Part shown: positions 1-6,753 of the stretch, one piece after another | How positions within the stretch are numbered: the first letter of the stretch is position 1 | How the letters are laid out: every line of letters starts with the position of its first letter | Assembly: GCA_034439975.1 (NCBI GenBank) | Contig: JAWXBK010000096.1 | Span: forward strand, 1 to 8,562 | Source: JAWXBK01 sp034439975 | Lineage (GTDB): Bacteria; Pseudomonadota; Alphaproteobacteria; Dongiales; Dongiaceae | DNA: 8,562 bases | Reading direction: 5' to 3' | The notes under the pieces: generated by a model | What the model saw: only the letters and a program-made list of their open reading frames with translations | Database searches by the model: none | Told to the model about the DNA's origin: nothing | Made by a program: the position numbers and the translations under genes

Positions 1-263
1 CCAAGCGCGCCTCGCCCTCGGTGCAGCGCGTGATCCGGCAGTTCTACGATTTCGAGCGACGCACGATCGCCGATTGCATCCGACGCGGCGTCGACGCCGG
101 CCGCTTCACCTGCGACGATCCCGAGCGGCTCGCGATCTTCGTCTCGCGCGGCATCGACGGCGTGTTCTACGGCCATCTCGTGCGCAAGGACGCCGACATC
201 GCAACCGAGATGAAGGAACTGCGCGCGATCCTGTGGCGGCTGTTGGACTACAAGCCCGCATAG
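1..263 (+). CDS. TetR/AcrR-family regulator, C-terminal fragment (5' end outside window)
   Basis: The reading frame is open from base 3 to a TAG at 261-263, leaving about 86 C-terminal residues; the true start lies upstream of the window. The remnant is all-helical in character (FERRTIADCIRRGVDAGRF, then a DPERLAIFVSRGIDGVFYGHL segment and a final helix ending in LWRLLDY). This matches the ligand-binding and dimerisation half of TetR-type repressors, which typically carry a 'hundred..G.f..dD' stretch followed by an 'a..i...idG' helix. The DNA-binding helix-turn-helix would be in the missing N-terminus, so the family call rests on the C-terminal pattern alone. The gene runs in the same direction as the exported protein gene that follows 86 bp later, and a palindrome lies in that gap, so it may regulate this neighbour. 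The in-frame GTG at 21 is internal to the gene, not a convincing start. Confidence 0.62.
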   Translation, partial: KRASPSVQRVIRQFYDFERRTIADCIRRGVDAGRFTCDDPERLAIFVSRGIDGVFYGHLVRKDADIATEMKELRAILWRLLDYKPA

Positions 264-283
264 CGGCGGGGCGCCGTGGCATG

Positions 284-312
284 CAGACAGGGCAGCGCGT
301 CGGCCCTATAGT
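284..312 (+). promoter_or_regulatory. Putative sigma-70 promoter for the 506-residue exported protein gene
   Basis: A -35-like CAGACA (284-289, four of six matches to TTGACA) is followed after exactly 17 bp by a -10-like TATAGT (307-312, five of six matches to TATAAT). Transcription would start near 319-320, about 30 bp before the ATG at 350. It is the clearest AT-containing promoter pattern in the 86-bp gap after the regulator fragment. The call is by eye, and alphaproteobacterial promoters often diverge from the E. coli consensus. Confidence 0.45.
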
Positions 313-315
313 CGG

Positions 316-339
316 CCGGTCGGTTTTTGCATCGACCGG
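316..339. promoter_or_regulatory. Perfect inverted repeat at the predicted start site (operator candidate)
   Basis: CCGGTCG (316-322) is mirrored by CGACCGG (333-339) around a 10-bp centre; a T-A pair and a G-T wobble could extend the arms inward. The palindrome covers the predicted transcription start, and its right arm overlaps the first two bases of the Shine-Dalgarno GGAAGG (338-343). A transcript from the promoter at 284-312 would begin inside the left arm and so could not form the full hairpin. That favours a protein-binding DNA operator over an RNA switch. The preceding TetR-like regulator is an obvious candidate binder, which is inference. If transcription instead reads through from upstream, the hairpin could partly hide the ribosome binding site. 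Confidence 0.45.
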
Positions 340-349
340 AAGGCGAGCC

Positions 350-1870
350 ATGACAATCGCTCGGTCCAAGACAGGTTTCCGCAGGCGCGCGGTCTGTACG
401 GCTGTGGCGCTTTTCGCCATCCTGGTATCGATCGGCCCGGTTCGCGCCGAAGGCGTTCCCCCGCATCTCGCCTCGCTCGCCGCCCAGCTCTATCGTGACA
501 ATGCGACGGCGCTCGAAGATCCGTTGCAGGATCCCGAACATGCCGAAGCGGCCAAGCGCGCGCTCGATATGCTGCGCCGCGCCGGTATCCGCCATTGGGC
601 GCGCAATCCGGTCCTGATGCCGGGTGCGGCCGAAGCGGTCGCGACGGCACTCGGGCTCGATCTCGCTTCGGCGGCCGACCGCGCCGAGATCGATCGCCTT
701 CTGGCTCTCGATTCCCAGGCAGCTGCTGCCGCGATCGCCGAACGAATCCGGGCGGCGGGCGGCGACGAAGCCGCAATCAACGATGCCGTGACGGCGGTCG
801 CCGCCGCGCGCATGCCGCCCGAAACGCTGGCGACGCAACATTTGATCGAACTCGATCGCGGCGAAACCGTCGAACTCCAATGGGATCCGCAGAGCGGCGA
901 GTTCACCATCGAGGCGGCGGACGACGGCAGCGGCGGCGACAAGCCGTTCAATTCCGTGCTGCTCGGCGAGACTGCGTTCGCTGCGGATCCGGAAACCGGC
1001 GACATGACGACCACGATTGCGCCGGCCGAGACGCCTGCGCGCACCTACACGGAGCGCGATTTCGAACGAATCCGCGCGTCGATCTTCGGCGAATGGCGCG
1101 ACCAGGACGATGCGATCTGGACCATCGCGCCGGTTGGCGAGGATACGGGGCTGGGCGAGATCCAGCGTTCGCCGGCGGCGATCGATGCCGAGATCGAAGC
1201 GCTGGAGGCGCAGATCGACGAGATCCAGAAGGCCAAGGAGTTCGTCTGGCAGGATCCGACCACAGGCGAAATCATCCGCCAGCAACGCTTCCGCCGGCTC
1301 GATCTTCCGTGGGAGTTCGTCGGCGAAGAAGCACTGGTTCCGAACGCCGAACAGGAAGTCGCGGAACGGCGCGAGCAGATCGCAGCGCTCGAGGCGGAAA
1401 AATCGGGAACGTCCCTGCCGCCCGTCCAGCAATACGATCCCGCCGGCTTCGGCGCGGCGCAGAAGGCGGCCGGCGCGGTGCCGGTTGCGATCGAGGTCGC
1501 CCAGGCCGATGGCTACCGCTATCGCTGGGACGAGGCGCTGTTCGACGGCAAGCGGATCACGGCGCGACGGACCTTCCGCGACATTCGCGACTACAACAAG
1601 CAACTCCCGGAAACGATCATGCAGCAACTGATTGCCGGCTGGTCGCCGCCGGGCTGGGTCGAGCTCGAGGCCGTGCTGGATGTCGCGACGGCGGTCGTGA
1701 CATTGTCCGGCGACCAATGGTCGCTGCATGTGACCTACGGCGGCGACATGTTCGGCGAGAATCTGACGGTCGAAAGCATCCACACGCCCTATGCGAGCGA
1801 CCTGAGCATGAGCCGCTCGGGCAGTGCCGAACATGTGGCATGGGGTGCGCCCGACGACGCTCTACCCTAG
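350..1870 (+). CDS. Exported protein of unknown function with GxWxD motif and coiled coils
   Basis: I do not recognise this 506-residue protein. The ATG at 350 is chosen because GGAAGG (338-343) sits 6 bases upstream and because it starts a good signal peptide: basic N-region (FRRR), hydrophobic stretch at about 14-29, and likely cleavage after VRA at residue 33. The frame is open further upstream, but that part overlaps the regulator gene and reads as Arg-rich out-of-frame sequence. The mature N-terminal half is Ala-rich and helical (about 40-165). A motif GEWRDQDDAIW follows at 247-257. Two charged heptad-like helices at about 277-297 and 332-351 flank a Trp/Arg-rich stretch (EFVWQDP to RFRRLDLPWEF). 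The C-terminal part (about 385-480) alternates as in a beta-rich fold. No cysteine remains in the mature chain. The motif recurs in the large convergent gene, suggesting related roles in the envelope. No catalytic signature is visible. Confidence 0.85.
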   Translation: MTIARSKTGFRRRAVCTAVALFAILVSIGPVRAEGVPPHLASLAAQLYRDNATALEDPLQDPEHAEAAKRALDMLRRAGIRHWARNPVLMPGAAEAVATALGLDLASAADRAEIDRLLALDSQAAAAAIAERIRAAGGDEAAINDAVTAVAAARMPPETLATQHLIELDRGETVELQWDPQSGEFTIEAADDGSGGDKPFNSVLLGETAFAADPETGDMTTTIAPAETPARTYTERDFERIRASIFGEWRDQDDAIWTIAPVGEDTGLGEIQRSPAAIDAEIEALEAQIDEIQKAKEFVWQDPTTGEIIRQQRFRRLDLPWEFVGEEALVPNAEQEVAERREQIAALEAEKSGTSLPPVQQYDPAGFGAAQKAAGAVPVAIEVAQADGYRYRWDEALFDGKRITARRTFRDIRDYNKQLPETIMQQLIAGWSPPGWVELEAVLDVATAVVTLSGDQWSLHVTYGGDMFGENLTVESIHTPYASDLSMSRSGSAEHVAWGAPDDALP

Positions 1871-1927
1871 GCGCGCTGCCCTAGACGCATCGCGCCGGGC
1901 ACGCGCTGCTCTTGGCGCGGCGCCTAG
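1867..1927. terminator. Inverted repeat spanning both convergent stop codons; possible two-way terminator
   Basis: CTAGGCGC (1867-1874) is exactly mirrored by GCGCCTAG (1920-1927). The arms contain the TAG stop of the forward gene (1868-1870) and the TAG of the reverse gene (1924-1926). The 45 bp between are G/C-rich and could fold further. There is no T-run on either side, so a classical intrinsic terminator is not shown. The symmetry at a tail-to-tail junction is suggestive but may partly reflect GC-rich sequence. Confidence 0.33.
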
Positions 1928-4900
1928 AACTTGATCAGGGTCAGGATGCCGTAATCCGTCATGCTTCTGGCGAGCATGTCCTTGAACTTCGGCGCCGGTA
2001 CGTCGATCAGGCGGCCGATGTTCGGATCGAAGATGCGTACGCCCACGATGCGGCCGGTGTTTCGGTTTATTTTCAGCCCGTCGATGATGACCGCGTGAAA
2101 GGCATCGCGGCCGAACTGCGGACCCAGTTCAAGCACGATCTTGACGATGTAACCCTGCTCGAGTGCCGACCAGATGTGACGCATCTTGATCATGCGATTC
2201 CAGCCGCGATCGATCTCGGCCACCTTGGCACCGAAATGCCGGAGATAGTCGCGTATCGCAAGCTGATCGAAGCCGCCCCGATAACCATCGCCGCGCACCA
2301 GGTGAGCGAAGTCGCGATTGCCGCGCTGGTAGGGCCGCGGCGCATCGATAAGCTGCTCGATCATGATCTGATCGATCAGGGCCTGGCCTTCGTCCTCGGC
2401 GACCCGCCGTCCCGTTCCCTTCAGGATCGCATAGTTCGAGGCGACCTCGTTACAGGTGGGTCGGGTCTGCGTCGGCAATATCTTGTCGCTGAAGGGGTCG
2501 ACCATTCGGGCGTCGGGCCCGTAGGCGGCCTCCATGTACATGAGTTCGCCGGCAAAATCCGCGGCGTCGTCGCCGGCGCGCTGGGTCATGATGGTCGCCG
2601 CGATCGGACGGTCGGCGTTCTTCATCACGCAGCTGGTCGGGGTATCGTCGATGGCATCCGCTGTGACGCGGAGCATGGTCTGCTCGCGCTGGGTCTGCTT
2701 GAGCGACGCCGGCAGGTCGGGGATTTCGGCCAGTTCGTCGACCACGTGGAGCCCCGATGAACCCGAGGGCAATATCGTGCTGTAGCGAAGCTGGCCGCTG
2801 CCGACCCGCGCGCGCCAGATGTCGGTTGCCATCAGCGAGCGCGGATTGATATCGGCGAGGGTGAGGACGGCGCCGGATGCCAGGCCGACGCCGGCCATCA
2901 CTTGCTCCCAGGTCGGCCGCTTCTTGCCCCAATGATCGGTGCCGGTGACGACGAGATAGAGATCGCCGCCCGGCAGCGCCGTGACATAACCCTGATAGAG
3001 TCCGAAGGCGAAGTTCTCGATGGTCGTCCGGGTGAAGCTGTTGAGCAGTTCCTGGCTGAGCTGGAACAGCGCCGTGCGCACGAACATGGCTTCCGCCGGC
3101 GAGGTCCAGGCGATGCCGGGGTCGTCCGCGGCGGTATGGGCATCCGGCGTCAGGTCTTCGCCGGTCAGGCCTTCGAGATACGCCTTCATCAGCGGATTGA
3201 ACCAGGACGGATCCGACGGTGGCGCCGGCGGATAGCGCTGGATGTATTCGAAATAGGTGGCGATCTGTACGTCGGTGAGCCCGATCAATCCGGCGCTGGT
3301 GAGATCGGCGACGGGCGCGCCGATGGAATCGGTGGCGTCGCTCCTGCTGGTCGCGATGAAACGGCCCGGTCCGCGATCCGTGCCGAGATAGAGTTCGCCG
3401 AGTTCGAAGCGGTGCAGATCGGTGATCTTGTCGATGGCCAGTAGCTGACGGTAGTTCGCCAGCATCTGCAGGCGAATGCCGGCCGCATCCTTCTGGGCGG
3501 CGGTGTAATCGCCCTGCTGGATCGAGCGATAGACGATCTCGAGCCGATCGGCGCCCTCGCGATGCTGGGCGATGCCGCGCTGGACCCAGCTGTTGTAGAC
3601 GAGAACCTGCTGATACACGTCGTCATAGGAAAATTCGACGATCTCGCCGTTCTGTATTTTCAGATCGAGGCAATCGCCCTCGACGCCGAAGATCCAGGCG
3701 ATCGACATGATCTGCGGATTGCGCGCCGGCCGCGCCAACAGGCTGCAATCGGCGATCGCAACCGCCTCGCCGTGGGCATAGGTGACGGGCTTCAGCCCGA
3801 CCATGGCGCCGGCGGTCAGCACGATCTTTTCGGTGTCGTTGCCGGTCAGGCCCTTGAGGTTGATGGTTATGGTCTGGCCGATCTCGCGGGCCATTTCGAT
3901 CGGCAGGGTCACGCGCACGAAGAAGCGCTGGCCGTTGAGCAGCGCTTCGATCGGATTGACCGTGGGATCGTAATTGATGTCGGAGGCGAGCTGGATTGTA
4001 ATCGTCGGCCCCTCGAGCTCCGCGAGCTGCAGGGCGACCTGCGGGTGCAGTTCGAAGATCAGCGGGACGCCGTCGCCGTCGATCCATGCCTTCTGGCCGT
4101 CGGTACCTTCGGTCCAGTGCACTTCGCCGCGATACCATTTGACCGACAATAGCGGATCGATTTCGGTGCCGGCCTCGTCGATCTCGAGTCGCCAGATCAG
4201 CGTGCCGGCCAGTTCCTCGCGGGCCCATTCCGGAATTTCCGGATTCATCTCGTCGGCGCGCGGCGTGTAACGGAATTCGATCCGGGAATTCTGCCTGCGG
4301 CCGGCATGGCCGGGCGGCAGGCCGGTATACTGGCCCTCCCAGACGCGGTTGCGGCTGTGCGCCTCGAGTTGATAGGGATTGACCGGTGAGTCCGGATCCT
4401 TCTGCACGATGACGAGATCGAACGCATCGTTCGCATCCGTCCACATGCCGAGCATCTCATAGACATCGAACACCAGCGGATCGTCTTCAGGCGCCTCGTC
4501 GCTCGCCGTCGTATCGCCCGTGCCGCTGCTCGTGCCTGTTGCGTCGGATGTCGCCGCCGTTTCGGCTTCTGTGTCCGCGTCGGGCGACAGAATCCGGTCA
4601 AGCCTGGCGACCTGTTCGGCCATCAGCGCTGCCTTGTCGCGCAGCGCCTCGGCTTCCTGCTGCCGGCGTGCGGCTTCCTGTTCGCGCTCCTTGGCGCGGG
4701 CCTCGTCGATTTCGGCTTCCCGGCGCTGGTTCGCGGCTTCCTGCCGCATGTATTCCTGCGTCCGCTGCGAGAGCAGGGGATCGCGCGCCTCGCGATCGTA
4801 GCGGGCGGCGCGTTCGAGGCTGCTCTGCGCGAGGCTTCGCGCCGAAGCAGCCAGACCGCGCCACTCTTGCGCATGCGCGGCCGCCTCGCCGGCAAAACCG

Positions 4901-5118
4901 AGTTCGGTTTCGATGTTTTCCTCGACGCGCGCCTTCAGGGCCTCGGCCGCTATCCGCGCGCCGTCCGGATCGCTGTCGGCTTGCGCCTCGATGCGGGCGA
5001 CATCGGCTTCGTAGAGTTGGGCGTCCGCAGTCACGGGCTCCGGCATGACAGCGGAGACAGCCCCGAGCACGAGCGCAACCAGCAGAGCCGGCAATCGGCG
5101 ATCTATGGAGCCTGTCAT
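1924..5118 (-). CDS. Large exported coiled-coil protein with C-terminal papain/C39-like cysteine peptidase domain
   Basis: This is a 1064-residue protein. The ATG at 5118 is preferred over an in-frame TTG at 5124 because of the GGGGGGA ribosome binding site. A signal peptide covers about 1-33 (Arg-Arg, then a hydrophobic core at 9-25, cleavage near VTA31 or ADA33). Residues about 109-172 form a highly charged Glu/Arg/Ala/Gln coiled coil, followed by an acidic Ser/Thr/Asp linker (177-214). The motif GMWTDANDAF (224-233) opens a beta-rich section to about 450. Residues 500-760 are mainly helical, with a hydrophobic Gly/Ala segment at 740-755. The last 180 residues resemble a papain-like peptidase: Q884 and C889 (QTRPTCNEVASNY) at the start of a helix, H1008 in FHAVIIDGL, and D1031 in VRIFDPNIG, in the Cys-His-Asp order and strand context known for C39 and papain folds. 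There are only four cysteines (458, 483, 830, 889). It is divergently paired with the VWA gene. The peptidase call is inference from motif order; the rest is unrecognised. Confidence 0.85.
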   Translation of the reverse strand: MTGSIDRRLPALLVALVLGAVSAVMPEPVTADAQLYEADVARIEAQADSDPDGARIAAEALKARVEENIETELGFAGEAAAHAQEWRGLAASARSLAQSSLERAARYDREARDPLLSQRTQEYMRQEAANQRREAEIDEARAKEREQEAARRQQEAEALRDKAALMAEQVARLDRILSPDADTEAETAATSDATGTSSGTGDTTASDEAPEDDPLVFDVYEMLGMWTDANDAFDLVIVQKDPDSPVNPYQLEAHSRNRVWEGQYTGLPPGHAGRRQNSRIEFRYTPRADEMNPEIPEWAREELAGTLIWRLEIDEAGTEIDPLLSVKWYRGEVHWTEGTDGQKAWIDGDGVPLIFELHPQVALQLAELEGPTITIQLASDINYDPTVNPIEALLNGQRFFVRVTLPIEMAREIGQTITINLKGLTGNDTEKIVLTAGAMVGLKPVTYAHGEAVAIADCSLLARPARNPQIMSIAWIFGVEGDCLDLKIQNGEIVEFSYDDVYQQVLVYNSWVQRGIAQHREGADRLEIVYRSIQQGDYTAAQKDAAGIRLQMLANYRQLLAIDKITDLHRFELGELYLGTDRGPGRFIATSRSDATDSIGAPVADLTSAGLIGLTDVQIATYFEYIQRYPPAPPSDPSWFNPLMKAYLEGLTGEDLTPDAHTAADDPGIAWTSPAEAMFVRTALFQLSQELLNSFTRTTIENFAFGLYQGYVTALPGGDLYLVVTGTDHWGKKRPTWEQVMAGVGLASGAVLTLADINPRSLMATDIWRARVGSGQLRYSTILPSGSSGLHVVDELAEIPDLPASLKQTQREQTMLRVTADAIDDTPTSCVMKNADRPIAATIMTQRAGDDAADFAGELMYMEAAYGPDARMVDPFSDKILPTQTRPTCNEVASNYAILKGTGRRVAEDEGQALIDQIMIEQLIDAPRPYQRGNRDFAHLVRGDGYRGGFDQLAIRDYLRHFGAKVAEIDRGWNRMIKMRHIWSALEQGYIVKIVLELGPQFGRDAFHAVIIDGLKINRNTGRIVGVRIFDPNIGRLIDVPAPKFKDMLARSMTDYGILTLIKF

Positions 5119-5377
5119 CCGCAATCCCCCCGGCGGGCCGGATCGTGCGCCAACCTGAGACTAACGTGCGGGTCGGCCCCCAACAACCGTGCGCGATCGC
5201 TTCGCAACTGCGGTAGACGGGAAGACCGGCCTTCCCCGGGTCATTATTCCTACAATTGGCACGAGTCGCGACGACGGCGTTGCACGCCGAATGCCTTTAC
5301 GCCAGACTTCCCGCAGTGGGGAGATGGGCCGCCGCCGTGGCGTGCGTGCCATGCCGGGGATGTCAGGGGAGGGGGCC
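5119..5377. promoter_or_regulatory. Divergent intergenic region between the large peptidase-like gene and the VWA operon
   Basis: These 259 bp separate two divergent start codons and must hold the promoters of both. On the plus strand TACAAT (5251-5256) is a good -10 hexamer, lying in the only AT-richer island (about 5241-5258), but the 17-bp-upstream hexamer (GGCCTT) is a poor -35. Two dyads are present: GGGAAG/CTTCCC (5219-5224 and 5231-5236, 6-base loop) and CGGCGT/ACGCCG (5275-5280 and 5284-5289, 3-base centre). The VWA reading frame stays open back to 5189, but without a ribosome binding site and with Arg-rich residues before the signal peptide, so this is read as non-coding. I found no convincing minus-strand promoter. 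Confidence 0.5.
5125..5131 (-). promoter_or_regulatory. Ribosome binding site that decides the start of the 1064-residue protein
   Basis: Read on the minus strand, GGGGGGA (5131 to 5125) is followed by six bases and then the ATG at 5118-5116. The alternative in-frame TTG (5124-5122) directly abuts this purine run, leaving no spacer, so it is an unlikely start. Confidence 0.6.
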
Positions 5378-6709
5378 ATGATGGTGCGCCGCGCCTGTCT
5401 TGTTCTTTTGGTCGTCGCGGGCTTCATGACGGCGCGAACCGCAAGCGCCGATAACAACATGTTGCTGATCCTCGATGCCTCGAACTCGATGTGGGGCCAG
5501 ACCGAGGGCGTCGCCAAGATCGAGACGGCGAAGGATGTGCTTTCGGGTCTCCTGAACGAACTTTCGCCCGAGACCAGCATCGCGCTGATGCTTTACGGGC
5601 ATCGCCGCGAAGGCGATTGCGCCGATATCGAGCTGGTCTCGCCCTTCGGCAGCGGTTCGCGCGACAACATTCGCGATGCGATCCTGGGAATCACGCCCCG
5701 CGGCAAGACGCCGATCGCCGCCTCGCTGCAGGCGGCGGCCGATGCGTTCGCGGGGCTCGAGGAAGACCCGGCCAATAGCATCGTGCTTATTTCGGACGGC
5801 ATCGAATCTTGCGACGGCGATCCCTGCGGCGTCGCGGAAGCGCTGATCGAACACGGCATCAATCTCAGCATCCATGTTGTCGGCTTCGATGTCGACGACG
5901 AGGCGCGCGCGCAGTTGCAGTGCATCGCCGAGCGCGGCAACGGCGAGTATTTCGATGCGGCAAATCCGGAAGGTTTCCGGGCGGCCGTCGAAAGCGCGCA
6001 GGAAGCGGCGGTGGCGGTGCCCGAACCGGAGCCGGAGCCGACATTCACCGAGTATTTCCGCGACGATTTCGACGGGCCGGATCTGTCCGATTTCTGGGAG
6101 ATCGGCAGCCCCAATCCCGACAATTTCATCGTCGAGAACGGGGCGCTGCTGGCGATCACCAGTTCGACCGGTTCGCTGGTAGCCGAGAATGTCGAAAACC
6201 TGTTTTCCTTGGCCGGAACCGAACTGCCTGAGGGCGACTGGATCGCCAGCGCGCGGGTCAATGTCGCGCTGCAGACCGGGGTCGAGACCTTCTATTTCGG
6301 CGTCCATGACGGGCCTGATTCGATGATCATGGCGGAGCTGCGGTCGACCGGCGACGGCTATTATGGTTGGAAGTTGCTGCTGCGGCTGGAGAAGATCGGC
6401 GGCGGCGAGGCGACGACGTTCGATGCGCCGTTGGCCTCGCTCGGCTGCAACAGCTGTACCGCTGACCAGATGTTCAGGAACTTCGCCGCGACGGTGCCGC
6501 AGCCCATCGAGCTTCGGCTGGTGAAGGAAGGTCGCTCGTTCTACGCGATGGCCAAACTGGCGGGCGACGACAGCCCGTGGGTCTCGACCGACAAACTGAC
6601 GACGCTGCGTGTCGCGGGAAGCCTGGCGTTCGGAACGACCCAGTACGGCGACACCGGTGGCGAGACCTATGTCGAAGTCGACGAGATCAAGATCGAGGTT
6701 CCGAACTGA
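5378..6709 (+). CDS. Exported VWA-domain protein with C-terminal beta-sandwich-like domain
   Basis: This is a 443-residue protein. Of two adjacent ATGs (5378, 5381) the first lies about 6 bases after GGAG in the purine run AGGGGAGGGGG (5365-5375). A signal peptide (VRRACLVLLVVAGFMTARTASA) ends after A24. Residues 26-205 are a von Willebrand factor A domain with a complete metal-ion-dependent adhesion site: D33-x-S35-x-S37 in LDASNSMWGQ, T111 in GKTPIAASL, and D140 in LISDGIESC. Such domains bind protein partners through a divalent metal. Cysteines at 81, 145, 150 and 182 could form disulfides outside the cytoplasm. A Pro-Glu linker (PEPEPEP, 215-221) leads to a second domain (about 225-443) that starts FRDDFDGPDLSDFWEIGSPNPDNFIVENG, a pattern seen in concanavalin-like or DUF1349-type beta-sandwich domains, and holds GCNSC (356-360). 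This domain is repeated as the separate protein encoded 44 bp downstream. The operon is divergent from the peptidase-like gene. The VWA call is firm; the second domain's fold is inferred. Confidence 0.92.
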   Translation: MMVRRACLVLLVVAGFMTARTASADNNMLLILDASNSMWGQTEGVAKIETAKDVLSGLLNELSPETSIALMLYGHRREGDCADIELVSPFGSGSRDNIRDAILGITPRGKTPIAASLQAAADAFAGLEEDPANSIVLISDGIESCDGDPCGVAEALIEHGINLSIHVVGFDVDDEARAQLQCIAERGNGEYFDAANPEGFRAAVESAQEAAVAVPEPEPEPTFTEYFRDDFDGPDLSDFWEIGSPNPDNFIVENGALLAITSSTGSLVAENVENLFSLAGTELPEGDWIASARVNVALQTGVETFYFGVHDGPDSMIMAELRSTGDGYYGWKLLLRLEKIGGGEATTFDAPLASLGCNSCTADQMFRNFAATVPQPIELRLVKEGRSFYAMAKLAGDDSPWVSTDKLTTLRVAGSLAFGTTQYGDTGGETYVEVDEIKIEVPN

Positions 6710-6753
6710 CGCACCGGTAAGCTGCTGCGCGGTTCGGCAGGGGAGGAATCACG

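Noticed and set aside
248..1834. Long minus-strand open frame (528 codons) opposite the 506-residue protein gene
   Set aside because: It is an antisense shadow typical of GC-rich DNA: Arg-rich low-quality composition, no ribosome binding site, while the plus-strand frame has a signal peptide and a good start.
1912..2760. Plus-strand open frame of 282 codons opposite the peptidase-like domain, and similar ones at 2902-3444 and 3562-4152
   Set aside because: They mirror the codon bias of the minus-strand gene, which is continuous across all of them and carries recognisable motifs and a signal peptide.
1924..5118. Polymorphic toxin with adjacent immunity gene
   Set aside because: The C-terminal peptidase-like domain and hydrophobic segment fit loosely, but there is an ordinary signal peptide, no known toxin-delivery marker domain, and no small immunity-like gene on the downstream side, where the next gene is convergent.
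5193..5200. GCGATCGC palindrome as a dispersed highly iterated repeat
   Set aside because: The word and close variants occur by chance in several coding places in this GC-rich window; there is no array or regular placement.
5256..5284. TTGGCACG followed by TTGCA, resembling a sigma-54 promoter
   Set aside because: The GG and GC elements are separated by 22 bp, whereas sigma-54 promoters require about 10 bp.
5189..5377. Extended N-terminus for the VWA protein from a GTG at 5189
   Set aside because: No ribosome binding site there, the added residues are Arg-rich and not exported-protein-like, and the ATG at 5378 has a strong purine-rich site directly before a signal peptide.
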